The translations under genes were made by a program, and so were the position numbers. A stretch of DNA of 64,000 nt from Winogradskyella sp. PG-2 (GTDB lineage: Bacteria > Bacteroidota > Bacteroidia > Flavobacteriales > Flavobacteriaceae), in the NCBI RefSeq assembly GCF_000828715.1, contig NZ_AP014583.1, forward strand, positions 2,912,001 through 2,976,000, in the 5' to 3' direction. The notes under the pieces are model-generated. The model saw only the letters and a list, made by a program, of their open reading frames with translations, was not told the origin of the DNA and searched no databases. Below are positions 1 through 8,701 of the stretch, piece by piece (the stretch's first letter is position 1; each line of letters opens with the position of its first letter).

Positions 1-1496
1 AATGTAATCTCAGAATCTGTATTTGCCATTTTAAGACTGATAACTTCATCTTTTTCTAAGCGTTGTAATTGCTCTATGATTAACTTCTCAGATAAATTAG
101 TTTTGTTAATGATAAGACTGAGATTGACCTTTGTTTCATAATCAAAAATGCCGCCATAAGTTCTTAACAATACTTTGACCAAAGTGTTTAAATCTAAATG
201 AGTTTCTAGATATGCAAACAACGCTGTATTAGTAATTGTAAATTGAATTTTAGTTCTGAAATTAAAATGTTGAGTAAGAGTAATAATAGCGTTTCTGTCT
301 AATAACAACAGCGCGTTGTATGTAATACTTGTTTTTAATTTATAGGTATTACAGAAAGATTTAAAATCGAATTGATGCGTGCTATTTTCTCCTTCACCAT
401 ATGGGATTTGAAAATAATTACACAACTTATTAAATACAGTTTTAACAAAACTAACAGCTGGTAACGTGCTTAAAAATTGATTACGAAGATGATCCTCATC
501 AATATGTTGTTTTAGAATAATTGCATGCGCTAATTCACCATCTCTACCAGCTCTACCAGCTTCTTGATAATAACTTTCTAAACTTTCAGGTAAATTGAAA
601 TGAATTACTGTTTTTACATTTGCTTTATCAATTCCCATTCCAAAGGCAGTAGTAGCAACAATAATCTGTTTTTGATTATTAGTCCATTCATATAAGCGTT
701 GCTGTTTTTCTTTATTAGTAATGCCGCCATGATAAAATGTAGAAGAAAATCCTTTAGCTGATAAAAAGTTATGAATATCAGAAGTTGCTCTTCTGTTTCT
801 TACATATATGATGGAAGGACCTTGATGCTTCTTTAAAAAATGTTCTAACTGAAATAGCTTGTCATCAGTATGTATAACGCTATATGCAATATTAGATCTT
901 GAAAAGGAAGCTTTAAATATTTTTGGGTTTGCAAAATCTAAGTTTTCAATAATATCATCAACCACCTTATGTTTTGCTGTTGCAGTTAAGGCAATGCAAT
1001 TTACATGTGGATGTATTTGTCTTAATGCATTTATGTGTTTATAGGCTGGTCTAAAATCATTTCCCCATTGACTGATACAGTGCGCTTCGTCTACAACAAT
1101 TAAATTCACTCGCATCTGCTGAATCCTTTCCTTTACTAATGGCTGTTGTAAACGCTCAGGTGAGAGGTACAAAAACTTATAATTGCCATAGATACAATTG
1201 TCCAATTGTGTATCTAAATCTTTGTAAGACATACCTGAGGTCAAAGCAATTGATTTTATACCTTTTACTTTTAAGGTATATACCTGGTCTTTCATTAAAG
1301 CAATCAAAGGAGATATCACAATACAAATACCATCATTAATTAATGCAGGGATTTGAAAGCATATTGATTTTCCACCTCCAGTCGGCAGCAGTGCAAAAGT
1401 ATCTTGCTTGTTTAATATCGAATTTATGATATCTTCTTGAAGAGGTCTAAATGACGTGTGATTCCAATATCGTTCTAATACTTCTAAAGGATGCAT
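1..1496 (-). CDS. recQ: ATP-dependent DNA helicase RecQ (C-terminus beyond left edge)
   Basis: Superfamily 2 DNA helicase that unwinds DNA 3' to 5' in recombination and fork repair. I translated it from the complement; 498 codons are visible from the ATG at 1496, and the frame runs open off the window edge. Helicase motifs appear in order: the Walker A LLPTGGGKS near residues 37-44, the DEAH box at 136-139 followed by CISQWG, the SALTATA-like motif III region (CIALTATA), GMGIDKANV, and motif VI QEAGRAGRDG. Full-length flavobacterial RecQ is about 630-730 residues, so the zinc/winged-helix and HRDC part is only partly present. The upstream ATPase gene stops one base before this start, suggesting co-transcription and coupling. 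Confidence 0.95.
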   Translation of the reverse strand, partial: MHPLEVLERYWNHTSFRPLQEDIINSILNKQDTFALLPTGGGKSICFQIPALINDGICIVISPLIALMKDQVYTLKVKGIKSIALTSGMSYKDLDTQLDNCIYGNYKFLYLSPERLQQPLVKERIQQMRVNLIVVDEAHCISQWGNDFRPAYKHINALRQIHPHVNCIALTATAKHKVVDDIIENLDFANPKIFKASFSRSNIAYSVIHTDDKLFQLEHFLKKHQGPSIIYVRNRRATSDIHNFLSAKGFSSTFYHGGITNKEKQQRLYEWTNNQKQIIVATTAFGMGIDKANVKTVIHFNLPESLESYYQEAGRAGRDGELAHAIILKQHIDEDHLRNQFLSTLPAVSFVKTVFNKLCNYFQIPYGEGENSTHQFDFKSFCNTYKLKTSITYNALLLLDRNAIITLTQHFNFRTKIQFTITNTALFAYLETHLDLNTLVKVLLRTYGGIFDYETKVNLSLIINKTNLSEKLIIEQLQRLEKDEVISLKMANTDSEIT

Positions 1497-1497
1497 A

Positions 1498-2058
1498 TTA
1501 TAGATTTAGTTGCTCTATAATAAATTGGGTTCTATCTTCAATTGTTCCAAAAGGAACTTCAATACAATTGTAACCAAATTGCTGATAAGTTTTCTTTAAT
1601 TGATGATATATGTCTGTTGCTTCTTTAAAAGTTTCAAATCGTTCTGCATCATCCTTGTAAATTGCTTTCCAAGGAGGTAGTATAAATACATAATCATACT
1701 TATGTTTACTACATATATGAATAAAGTTTTCACTAATGTCTTGGTTAAAGTAAGACATATATGCTAATACATCCGGCATACCACGATCAAAAAATGAAAG
1801 CTTTTCATCTAGATGCTTTGCTGACTTAAAATCATCAACTCTTAGATTAATTAGTGTTGTGTTAAATAAAACAGAATCGCTGACTAAAGCTATTGGATTA
1901 GAATGATTTTCGGTAATATCACCTGAGTTTTGAGCCTCAGCTGTTAATTTACGAATAACCTCTTCAAAACATTTATATCCCTTAGAATTTAAGTCGTCAA
2001 TTATGGCTGTTTTTCCTGTGGCTGGACCACCTGTAATAACAATTCTTTTCGGATTCAA
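1498..2058 (-). CDS. AAA_28-type P-loop ATPase/kinase-like protein
   Basis: A 186-residue P-loop protein. The Walker A motif GGPATGKT lies at residues 10-17, right after an N-terminal beta strand, and the aspartate-containing FDRGMPD segment in the middle is typical of the AAA_28 (NadR/Ttd14-like) family. Members bind ATP or GTP, but the substrate is generally unknown; a small-molecule kinase role is plausible. It lies directly upstream of recQ with one base between stop and start, so the two are probably one transcript. The divergent DUF493 gene starts about 80 bases away. The family call is from the motif pattern; the function is not established. Confidence 0.8.
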   Translation of the reverse strand: MNPKRIVITGGPATGKTAIIDDLNSKGYKCFEEVIRKLTAEAQNSGDITENHSNPIALVSDSVLFNTTLINLRVDDFKSAKHLDEKLSFFDRGMPDVLAYMSYFNQDISENFIHICSKHKYDYVFILPPWKAIYKDDAERFETFKEATDIYHQLKKTYQQFGYNCIEVPFGTIEDRTQFIIEQLNL

Positions 2059-2110
2059 ATTGGCAGTATTTTTGCAGTAAATTTAAATATAAAAAATGTA
2101 AAGTTAAATG

Positions 2111-2118
2111 TATCTTTG
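2111..2118 (+). promoter_or_regulatory. -7 promoter element of the DUF493 gene
   Basis: TATCTTTG matches the Bacteroidota -7 consensus TAnnTTTG exactly and sits 18 bases before the ATG at 2137. It overlaps the in-frame TTG at 2116, so that TTG lies upstream of the expected transcription start and cannot be the real start codon. No TTTG was seen at the usual -33 distance. Confidence 0.6.
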
Positions 2119-2136
2119 CATTTGAAAAAAAATAGC

Positions 2137-2430
2137 ATGGATAGTTCTAAAAAAACAGAAGAGTTTTACGACAAACTAAAAACACAATTATACGATACTG
2201 CACTTTGGCCTACAGAATACCTATACAAATTTATAGTGCTTTCTATAGGTACTGGAATTAATGATATTGAAAACCTTTTTAATGGTTTAGGGGCAGTTAT
2301 AAATACCAATGCATCTAAGAATGGTAAATATACAAGTGTTTCCATTAATGTTAGAATGAAAAACCCTGAAGCAGTTATAGCTAAATATAAGGAAGTTGCT
2401 GAAAAGGTTGAAGGTGTAATTTCCCTTTAA
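2137..2430 (+). CDS. DUF493 family protein
   Basis: A 97-residue cytosolic protein of the DUF493 (YbeD-like) family, recognised from the ferredoxin-like fold pattern with the segments WPTEYLYKFIV and KYTSVSINVRMKNPEAV. The family has an ACT-like alpha/beta fold and is suspected to be regulatory; no reaction is known. I chose the ATG at 2137 rather than an upstream TTG at 2116, because the TTG lies inside the -7 promoter element. The gene is followed after about 90 bases by the DUF4290-murA pair, which has its own promoter-like TACTTTGC at 2458-2465. Confidence 0.85.
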   Translation: MDSSKKTEEFYDKLKTQLYDTALWPTEYLYKFIVLSIGTGINDIENLFNGLGAVINTNASKNGKYTSVSINVRMKNPEAVIAKYKEVAEKVEGVISL

Positions 2431-2519
2431 AAAACTATTTAGATTCTTATTTTTTTGTACTTTGCAACAAAACCTAGAGACTACGGGTTTTACAATTATT
2501 TACTACACATTTTACAATT

Positions 2520-3170
2520 TTGATTGACGATTTAGAATACAACACGGAACGCGAACACTTAATTATACCAGAGTATGGACGTCATCTTCAGAAGATGATT
2601 AATCATGCAAAGTCTCGCGAAACCAAAGAAGAACGAAATAAATTAGCTAATGCTATTATTTCTGTAATGGGAAATTTACAGCCACATTTAAGAGATGTGC
2701 CAGATTTTAAGCACAAGCTATGGGATCAGTTATTTATTATGGCTGATTTTGATATAGATGTAGATTCACCTTATGGTGAACCTTCAAAAGAAGAGATTCA
2801 AGCACGACCTGATCCTTTAAAATATCCTCAGAACCACCCAAAGTATCGATTTTATGGAAATAACATAAAGACAATGATTGATGTTGCTGTAAGTTGGGAA
2901 GAAGGTGAACTAAAAGAAGCTTTAAAGTTCACAATTGCGAATCACATGAAAAAGTGTTTCCTTAATTGGAATAAAGATACGGTTGAAGATGCTGTAATTT
3001 TTAATCATTTATTTGAACTTTCCGATGGGAAATTGAATATGAAAGATAGTGATGAAGCATTAAGCGAATCTAGTAGCTTAATGCGAACGAAATCTAAATA
3101 CGGTGGGAAAAACAATTCCAACAAAAAGAATAATAAAAAGAAATATTCCAATAACAGAAAACGTTACTAA
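2520..3170 (+). CDS. DUF4290 domain-containing protein
   Basis: A 216-residue protein of the Bacteroidota-specific DUF4290 family, recognised by the N-terminal segment YNTEREHLIIPEYGRHLQKM and the conserved LWDQLF and HPKYRFYGNN blocks. The reading frame begins with TTG at 2520; the family starts with M-I-D at this point, so the TTG start is supported by conservation. The C-terminus is a low-complexity Lys/Asn/Arg tail (about the last 25 residues), suggestive of nucleic-acid or membrane-surface contact. The function is unknown. murA starts six bases after the stop, a pairing usual in flavobacteria, which hints at a link to envelope synthesis. Confidence 0.85.
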   Translation: MIDDLEYNTEREHLIIPEYGRHLQKMINHAKSRETKEERNKLANAIISVMGNLQPHLRDVPDFKHKLWDQLFIMADFDIDVDSPYGEPSKEEIQARPDPLKYPQNHPKYRFYGNNIKTMIDVAVSWEEGELKEALKFTIANHMKKCFLNWNKDTVEDAVIFNHLFELSDGKLNMKDSDEALSESSSLMRTKSKYGGKNNSNKKNNKKKYSNNRKRY

Positions 3171-3176
3171 CAACGT

Positions 3177-4484
3177 ATGGGGACATTTAAAATAGAGGGA
3201 GGCCACCAATTAAAAGGCGAAATTCAGCCTCAAGGTGCAAAAAACGAAGCCTTACAAATATTATGTGCAGTACTCTTAACTGCTGAAGAAATTAAAATAG
3301 ATAACATTCCTGATATTATCGATGTTAATAAACTCATTGCTTTATTAAAAAAGCTTGGTGTTAAGATTAATAAAGTAAGTAAGGGATCTTATACATTTAA
3401 AGCGGACGAAGTTAATTTAGAATATTTAGAATCTGCTGAATTTAAAGAAGATGGAAAAGGACTAAGAGGTTCTATTATGATTGTTGGACCTTTATTAGGT
3501 CGATTCGGAAAAGGATACATACCAAAACCAGGAGGAGATAAAATTGGTCGTCGTCGTTTAGATACACACTTTGAAGGCTTTATTAATCTAGGAGCAAAGT
3601 TCCGCTATAACAAAGAAGATTTATTTTATGGTGTAGAAGCCGATAAGCTAAAAGGAACATATATGCTTCTAGATGAGGCCTCTGTTACTGGTACTGCAAA
3701 TATAGTTATGGCAGCTGTTTTAGCTAAGGGCACTACAACTATTTATAATGCTGCTTGTGAGCCTTATTTACAACAGCTTTGTAAAATGTTGAATCGTATG
3801 GGAGCTAAAATTTCTGGTGTTGGTTCTAATATGTTGATTATAGAAGGTGTTGATGTATTAGGTGGGACGGAACATAGAATGCTACCCGATATGATAGAAA
3901 TAGGTAGTTGGATAGGTTTAGCTGCAATGACTAAAAGTGAATTAACAATTACCAACGTAAGTTGGGATGATTTAGGTCAAATACCAAACGTATTTAGAAA
4001 AATTGGAATTACAGTAGAACGTCAAGGAGATAATATATATATACCTGCACATACTGATGGTTATGAAGTACAGAGTTATATTGATGGATCAATATTAACT
4101 ATTGCAGATGCTCCATGGCCAGGATTTACTCCAGATTTATTGAGTATCATTTTAACGGTTTTAACACAAGCAAGAGGAAGTGCAGTAGTGCATCAAAAAA
4201 TGTTTGAAAGTCGTTTATTCTTCGTAGACAAGTTGATTGATATGGGTGCAAAGATTATTCTTTGTGATCCACATAGAGCTACAATAATAGGTCATGATTT
4301 TAAGTCAACTTTAAAAGCAACTACTATGACATCTCCAGATATTAGAGCTGGTGTATCTTTGTTAATTGCTGCATTATCTGCAAAAGGGACATCTACAATT
4401 CATAATATTGAACAAATAGATCGTGGTTATGAAAATATAGCAGAGCGTTTAAGAGCAATTGGAGCTAAAATTGAACGGTTATAA
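3177..4484 (+). CDS. murA: UDP-N-acetylglucosamine 1-carboxyvinyltransferase (MurA, Asp-type)
   Basis: Catalyses the first committed step of peptidoglycan synthesis, transfer of enolpyruvate from PEP to UDP-GlcNAc, in the cytoplasm. The 435 residues cover the full EPSP-synthase-like fold. The N-terminal QGAKNEAL carries the PEP-binding Lys22-Asn23, and PGFTPD supplies the catalytic Asp equivalent to Asp305. The flexible active-site loop reads PKPGGDKIGRRRLD, so the residue at the place of the usual Cys115 is Asp121. Cys-to-Asp MurA enzymes are active and intrinsically insensitive to fosfomycin in other bacteria. Co-transcribed with the DUF4290 gene and followed by a clear terminator. Confidence 0.96.
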   Translation: MGTFKIEGGHQLKGEIQPQGAKNEALQILCAVLLTAEEIKIDNIPDIIDVNKLIALLKKLGVKINKVSKGSYTFKADEVNLEYLESAEFKEDGKGLRGSIMIVGPLLGRFGKGYIPKPGGDKIGRRRLDTHFEGFINLGAKFRYNKEDLFYGVEADKLKGTYMLLDEASVTGTANIVMAAVLAKGTTTIYNAACEPYLQQLCKMLNRMGAKISGVGSNMLIIEGVDVLGGTEHRMLPDMIEIGSWIGLAAMTKSELTITNVSWDDLGQIPNVFRKIGITVERQGDNIYIPAHTDGYEVQSYIDGSILTIADAPWPGFTPDLLSIILTVLTQARGSAVVHQKMFESRLFFVDKLIDMGAKIILCDPHRATIIGHDFKSTLKATTMTSPDIRAGVSLLIAALSAKGTSTIHNIEQIDRGYENIAERLRAIGAKIERL

Positions 4485-4519
4485 AGTAATTAGATTCAAC
4501 GATAAAAATTATAAATAAG

Positions 4520-4545
4520 AGCCTCATTCAATGAGGCTTTTTTTG
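4520..4545 (+). terminator. Rho-independent terminator after murA
   Basis: The inverted repeat AGCCTCA / TGAGGCT with a five-base loop is followed by a run of eight T. It lies 35 bases after the murA stop and closes the DUF4290-murA unit. Confidence 0.85.
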
Positions 4546-4747
4546 TAGCTCATATTTATTGCTGTTCTATGATAAAATAGTTCTCAAGCTTTAAATATAA
4601 TTTATGACTATTCTGTTTTTTATATAATGTTATGATTCTGTTGATTTCACCATCTATCGATAATATTGTTGATTATAACTTACAGGTTAAGGATTACATA
4701 TGAATATATCGTATATTACTAATTAGAAGACGTGAATTTTTAACACG

Positions 4748-7700
4748 ATGAATACTATTTTCCCTTTAAAACACTGTATTCTATTTTGTCTTTTTCTAAT
4801 TAGCCAATTTGTATATGCTCAATTAGATGATTTCAATTTTTCAGTGTCAACAACTGATGAATCATGTGCAGGTAATGGTTCTATTTCTATGACAGTTACA
4901 GGAACTACATCTGGTGCTTCTATTAGTTATATTCTTTTTTTATATCCAGATACTGATACACCAATAGCGCAAACTTCAGCTGACACATTCAGTAATCTAG
5001 GAGGTGGGAGTTATTTAGTTCAAGCGATACAGACTTTAGGTGAATTATAAAATACACAAAGCGCTGATGCTAATATTAATGATACAATATCAGTTTTAGA
5101 TTTTGAAGTTAGCCAAGCTTTTTCAGGCGAATGTAATAACGCAAGCTTAATTGTAACCTCATTATCTGGGAATGCGGAATCCTATGAAATTATATCTGGC
5201 CCGATAATTTCCCCACTACAAATGGATAATACTTTTAATGACCTTGTTGAAGGTACATATGTTATTCGTGTTTTTGATGATTGTGGGAATGCATTAACAA
5301 AGACATATACTTTATTGCTTAGTGATGTTACATTTTCAATAGTCGCTTTAGAACAACCTAATTTAGTTAATAGCTGTGAAGAGACAACAATAAGTCATTT
5401 GATTACAGCTCCACCTGAGAGTATACTTTTTTATCCTATAATTGTAGATTATACTATTAGTCTTTTAGATGGTAGTGGTCTAGTCAGTTTCAGTCGGACC
5501 TTTGAAAACGGTCCAGAAATGGTACTAGAATTAAGTGAGATTATACAAAATTACGATGATCAGATTTTTGAAATAGAAATTGTAGTAGAAGATCAATGTG
5601 GAGATATTGTAACTAATACAGAGGAAATAAACCCAAATCCTCAAGTGCTTATGACTCCAATTTCTAGTATATGTGTTAGTAATTTAAATATAACTGTAAC
5701 TAATCTTTTTCCAGCTTATTCCTTAGAATTTGCCGAAGCTCCTGTTGATTTTGACGTTTCAGTTTATACGGATAATACTGATGGAATTTATACAGAGTTG
5801 TCGATTAGTTTTGAACAAGAGGATAGCAGCTTACCATATGGTACATATAGTGTTACTATAGTTGATTCATGTGATAGAATAGGTACAGCTACTATTGATT
5901 TAGTAGAAGAACCAATAGAGCCAGTTATAACAGCATCTAATGGCGGATGCGATCTGCTTGTTGGTTCGCTGACCATTAGTATTCCAGATAGAGAGATTGT
6001 ATCTGCTACATTTACTGAGGCGCCATCAGCTTATGAAAATACTACACCAGACGATATTTCTGAATTTATTAGTGAAGGATTTTTAATAATAGATGAACTT
6101 GTTAAAGGTATTTATATTTTAGAAATGATTGATAATTGTGGTAATACTTATCTCGAAGAAATTCTAATACCAGATCTCGCAGATCTTCCTATTAACGTAG
6201 ATACATCTCCTAATTGTACTTCAGATACTGGTACTCTAAGAATTGCTGGTTCTTATGAAACAGTCGAATCTGTAATTATCACTGATGCACCAGCTGCATT
6301 TTCAATGCCATTACCTTTTGATTATAGTGAAGCGATTTTAGCATTAGGCATTTTCTTTATGGATAATTTACCAGTAGGTAGCTATACAATTGAGTTTACA
6401 GATACTTGTGGTAATGAATTTATGTTCAATCAAAGCATAGAAAGCTATACTAGTAATCCCTTAATTTATAATTTGTAAAGAAATTGTGGGTCTTTTGATT
6501 TAGGTATAGATGATAATGATGATTCAGCAGTTAATCAGACGTATTGGCTTCAAAAGTACAATTCAGAGAATGATAGTTGGGGTCATCCAGATACTGGTAT
6601 TATTTATGCTGAAGGTGAGTTGCCTAATACGTCAAACTCCATTTCCATTCAAAATGGTGAGACGATCTTAAATATTTTCTTTACCAGAACATTTAGATTG
6701 ATTAAGGCATTTCAACCTATTAATACTTTAAATCCTAATGAGTATTGCTTTGACATTTTTGCAGAGTTTGATATTTGTTCAGATTTAATTATAAATGATG
6801 TGTTTAATCTTAATTGTGATGGTGGGTCAGGGCCATCCGATATTTTGGTAGATGTAATAGGTACTCCTCCTTATGATTTTTCTATAATTTCACCTCTAGT
6901 TATAGATAATGGGAATGATAATATTTTTACAAATTTGAGCCCTGGAGTTTATGAAATTAGAGTTGAAGACTTGTGTGGTAGAATTGAAGTTATAAGTATA
7001 AATTCTTTGGATTTACTTCCAGTAGTTAGTATTGGTACACCAACAGATTTGGTTATTTGTAATGAGGTTTCTAGCAACCAGGCTGTTTTTGATTTATCGC
7101 AGCAATATGCTCAACTATTAGGTAATCAAAATCCAGAGAATCTGACCATCACGTATCATTTAACACAAAGTGATGCAGATTCTGGTAATAATCCCATCTC
7201 AGACATATATGAAAGTACACGTAATCCTCAAACAGTTTATGTTAGAATGACTCATAATACTTTAGATATCTGTTATGAAACTGACTCTTTTAATTTAATA
7301 GTAGGTGTTATTCCTCAGCTAGGACCAGATGTGTTTATTACCATTTGTGAAAACAATTCAATTCAGCTTTCAGCAGATTCAGGTTATTCTAGTTATTTAT
7401 GGTCAACTGGTGAGAGTTCTAGAATTATTGAGGTGGATGCTTCTGGAGTTTATTCCGTTATAGTTTCAAATGATTATGGTGATTTTTATTGTGAATCGAC
7501 TAAGATCTATTCCATTGAGGTATCTGGTGAAGCTAATATTGATGCTGTTATAATTGAAGATTTCACTTCTAATAGTAATTCTATTTTTATTGAAGTATCT
7601 GGACTAGGGGACTATGAATATTCATTAGATGGTATAAATTATCAACCAGAGAATTCCTTCACAGATTTGGTATCTGGAGATTATACGATTTTTGTAAGAG

Positions 7701-7997
7701 ACATAAATGGTTGTGGAGTAAGCACAAAAAGTGTTTCTTTAAACTACGTAAAGTTTTTTACGCCCAATGGTGATGGTGATAACGACTATTGGTAAATTTC
7801 TGGATCTCAATTTGAACCATATATGGAAGTTTATATTTACAATAGATATGGGAAATTATTGACAAGTTTTTTTTGGTAATCAAAGAGGTTGGGACGGAAA
7901 TTATAATGGTAAAATTATGCCTACTAGTGATTACTGGTTTGTGGTAGAACGTAATAATGGTTTGACTTATACAGGTCATTTTACTCTAAAACGTTGA
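4748..7997 (+). pseudogene. Interrupted T9SS cargo/adhesin-like gene with gliding-motility-type C-terminal domain
   Basis: One ancestral frame runs from a signal peptide (MNTIFPLKHCILFCLFLISQ, cut after YAQ) to the TGA at 7995-7997, about 1083 codons. It is broken by TAA at 5048-5050, 6476-6478 and 7793-7795, all in the same frame, and by one extra T in a run of eight T at 7867-7874. The product would be secreted by T9SS. It carries about seven repeats of a GxYxxxxxDxCG kind (for example EGTYVIRVFDDCGN, VGSYTIEFTDTCGN, PGVYEIRVEDLCGR), and ends in a type B/CHU_C sorting domain (FFTPNGDGDNDYW, then VYIYNRYGKLL, GWDGNYNG, DYWFVVE, GHFTLKR after the frameshift). Each stop would be CAA (Gln) with one C-to-T change; at the third, flavobacterial homologues usually read NDYWQI. 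Recently inactivated gene, or sequence errors. Confidence 0.8.
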
Positions 7998-8046
7998 AAG
8001 TTATCCATCAGTATTAGTTGTTTCTTATCCAAATCTATAATAAACT

Positions 8047-8078
8047 AAAAAAGCTTCAAGGTTAATTGAGGCTTTTTT
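8047..8078. terminator. Bidirectional terminator between convergent genes
   Basis: An A-rich left arm, stem AAGCTTCAA / TTGAGGCTT (one G-T wobble) and a T-rich right arm form a hairpin that works on both strands. It ends the interrupted adhesin gene on the plus strand and the NTF2-like gene on the minus strand. Confidence 0.8.
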
Positions 8079-8097
8079 AGTTCATATTAATTGGATG

Positions 8098-8460
8098 TTA
8101 TTTCATAGAATACAAAAATTGTTCACTTACAATTTTCCCATCTTTAACTTCAAATACAGCAAGTTCTTCCATTTGTTGTCGTCCTCTATCCTTAAAAGTG
8201 ACATCAAAAGTCATTTTGGAAGTAAAATGATTTCCTGCTACAACAGGTTCACTTATAGTACCTGAATGAAATTCAGTAACGTTACCTAACCACTCTTCAT
8301 TTTTATTCCATACGTTTTGTCTTCTAGAGATTTCCTCGCCAGGCATTCCTGGCATTTCTTTACTTACTACATTATCTGCATAGAGTTCTTTAATACAATC
8401 TAAATTTTGATTTTGGCTACACATCTCATGCTATTTTTTAGCTACGTCCCAAGTATTCAT
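8098..8460 (-). pseudogene. NTF2/SnoaL-like protein with nonsense codon at position 10
   Basis: The protein has a SnoaL/NTF2-like fold: a ~110-residue cone-shaped alpha/beta domain with ELYADNVVSKE, NHFTSKMTFDVTF and KIVSEQF strands. The natural start appears to be the ATG at 8460, reading MNTWDVAKK, then TAG at 8431-8433, then HEMCSQNQN in the same frame. Translation could restart at the ATG at 8424, three codons after the stop, giving a 108-residue product that lacks the first helix. Members of this family bind or isomerise small hydrophobic molecules; the substrate is unknown here. It sits next to the interrupted adhesin gene. A functional short form cannot be excluded. Confidence 0.65.
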
Positions 8461-8550
8461 AATTGTTTTGATTTTAATAATTAGTGAGGTAAAGTTAACT
8501 AAAACCTAATGTATTTATCTTAAAATAATGTTGGGAAAAATTAGGTAAAC

Positions 8551-8580
8551 AAAAAGCTCTGTGACTAATCAGAGCTTTTT
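8551..8580. terminator. Bidirectional terminator at the end of the photolyase operon 1
   Basis: A perfect 11-bp inverted repeat AAAAAGCTCTG / CAGAGCTTTTT with an eight-base loop. On the minus strand it lies 120 bases after the stop of the class I photolyase gene and closes the ten-gene operon; the T-run on that strand follows the stem. Confidence 0.85.
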
Positions 8581-8701
8581 AAAAATTATTTAGTGAAATG
8601 GTTATTTCAGTTAAGATGTTATACATCTTATTTTATTAACGCTCATATTTTTGAATTATTGTATAATTAGTAAAAATAAAATACAAAAAGCAATAAAAAA
8701 G

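Noticed and set aside
2466-2495. Hairpin AAAACC...GGTTTT in the leader of the DUF4290 gene as a riboswitch
   Set aside because: The stem is only six pairs and there is no conserved aptamer-like structure or terminator.
7867-7874. T8 run as a phase-variation switch of the adhesin gene
   Set aside because: Slippage could restore the sorting domain frame, but three in-frame TAA codons would still block the protein, so switching at this tract alone is not meaningful.
7758-7979. Minus-strand frame across the end of the adhesin gene
   Set aside because: It is antisense to the recognisable T9SS sorting domain and has no coding features.
4748-7997. Recoding or readthrough of TAA as Gln
   Set aside because: Many intact genes in the window end in TAA at the expected family length (for example murA, bshB1 and ccsBA), so TAA works as a normal stop here.
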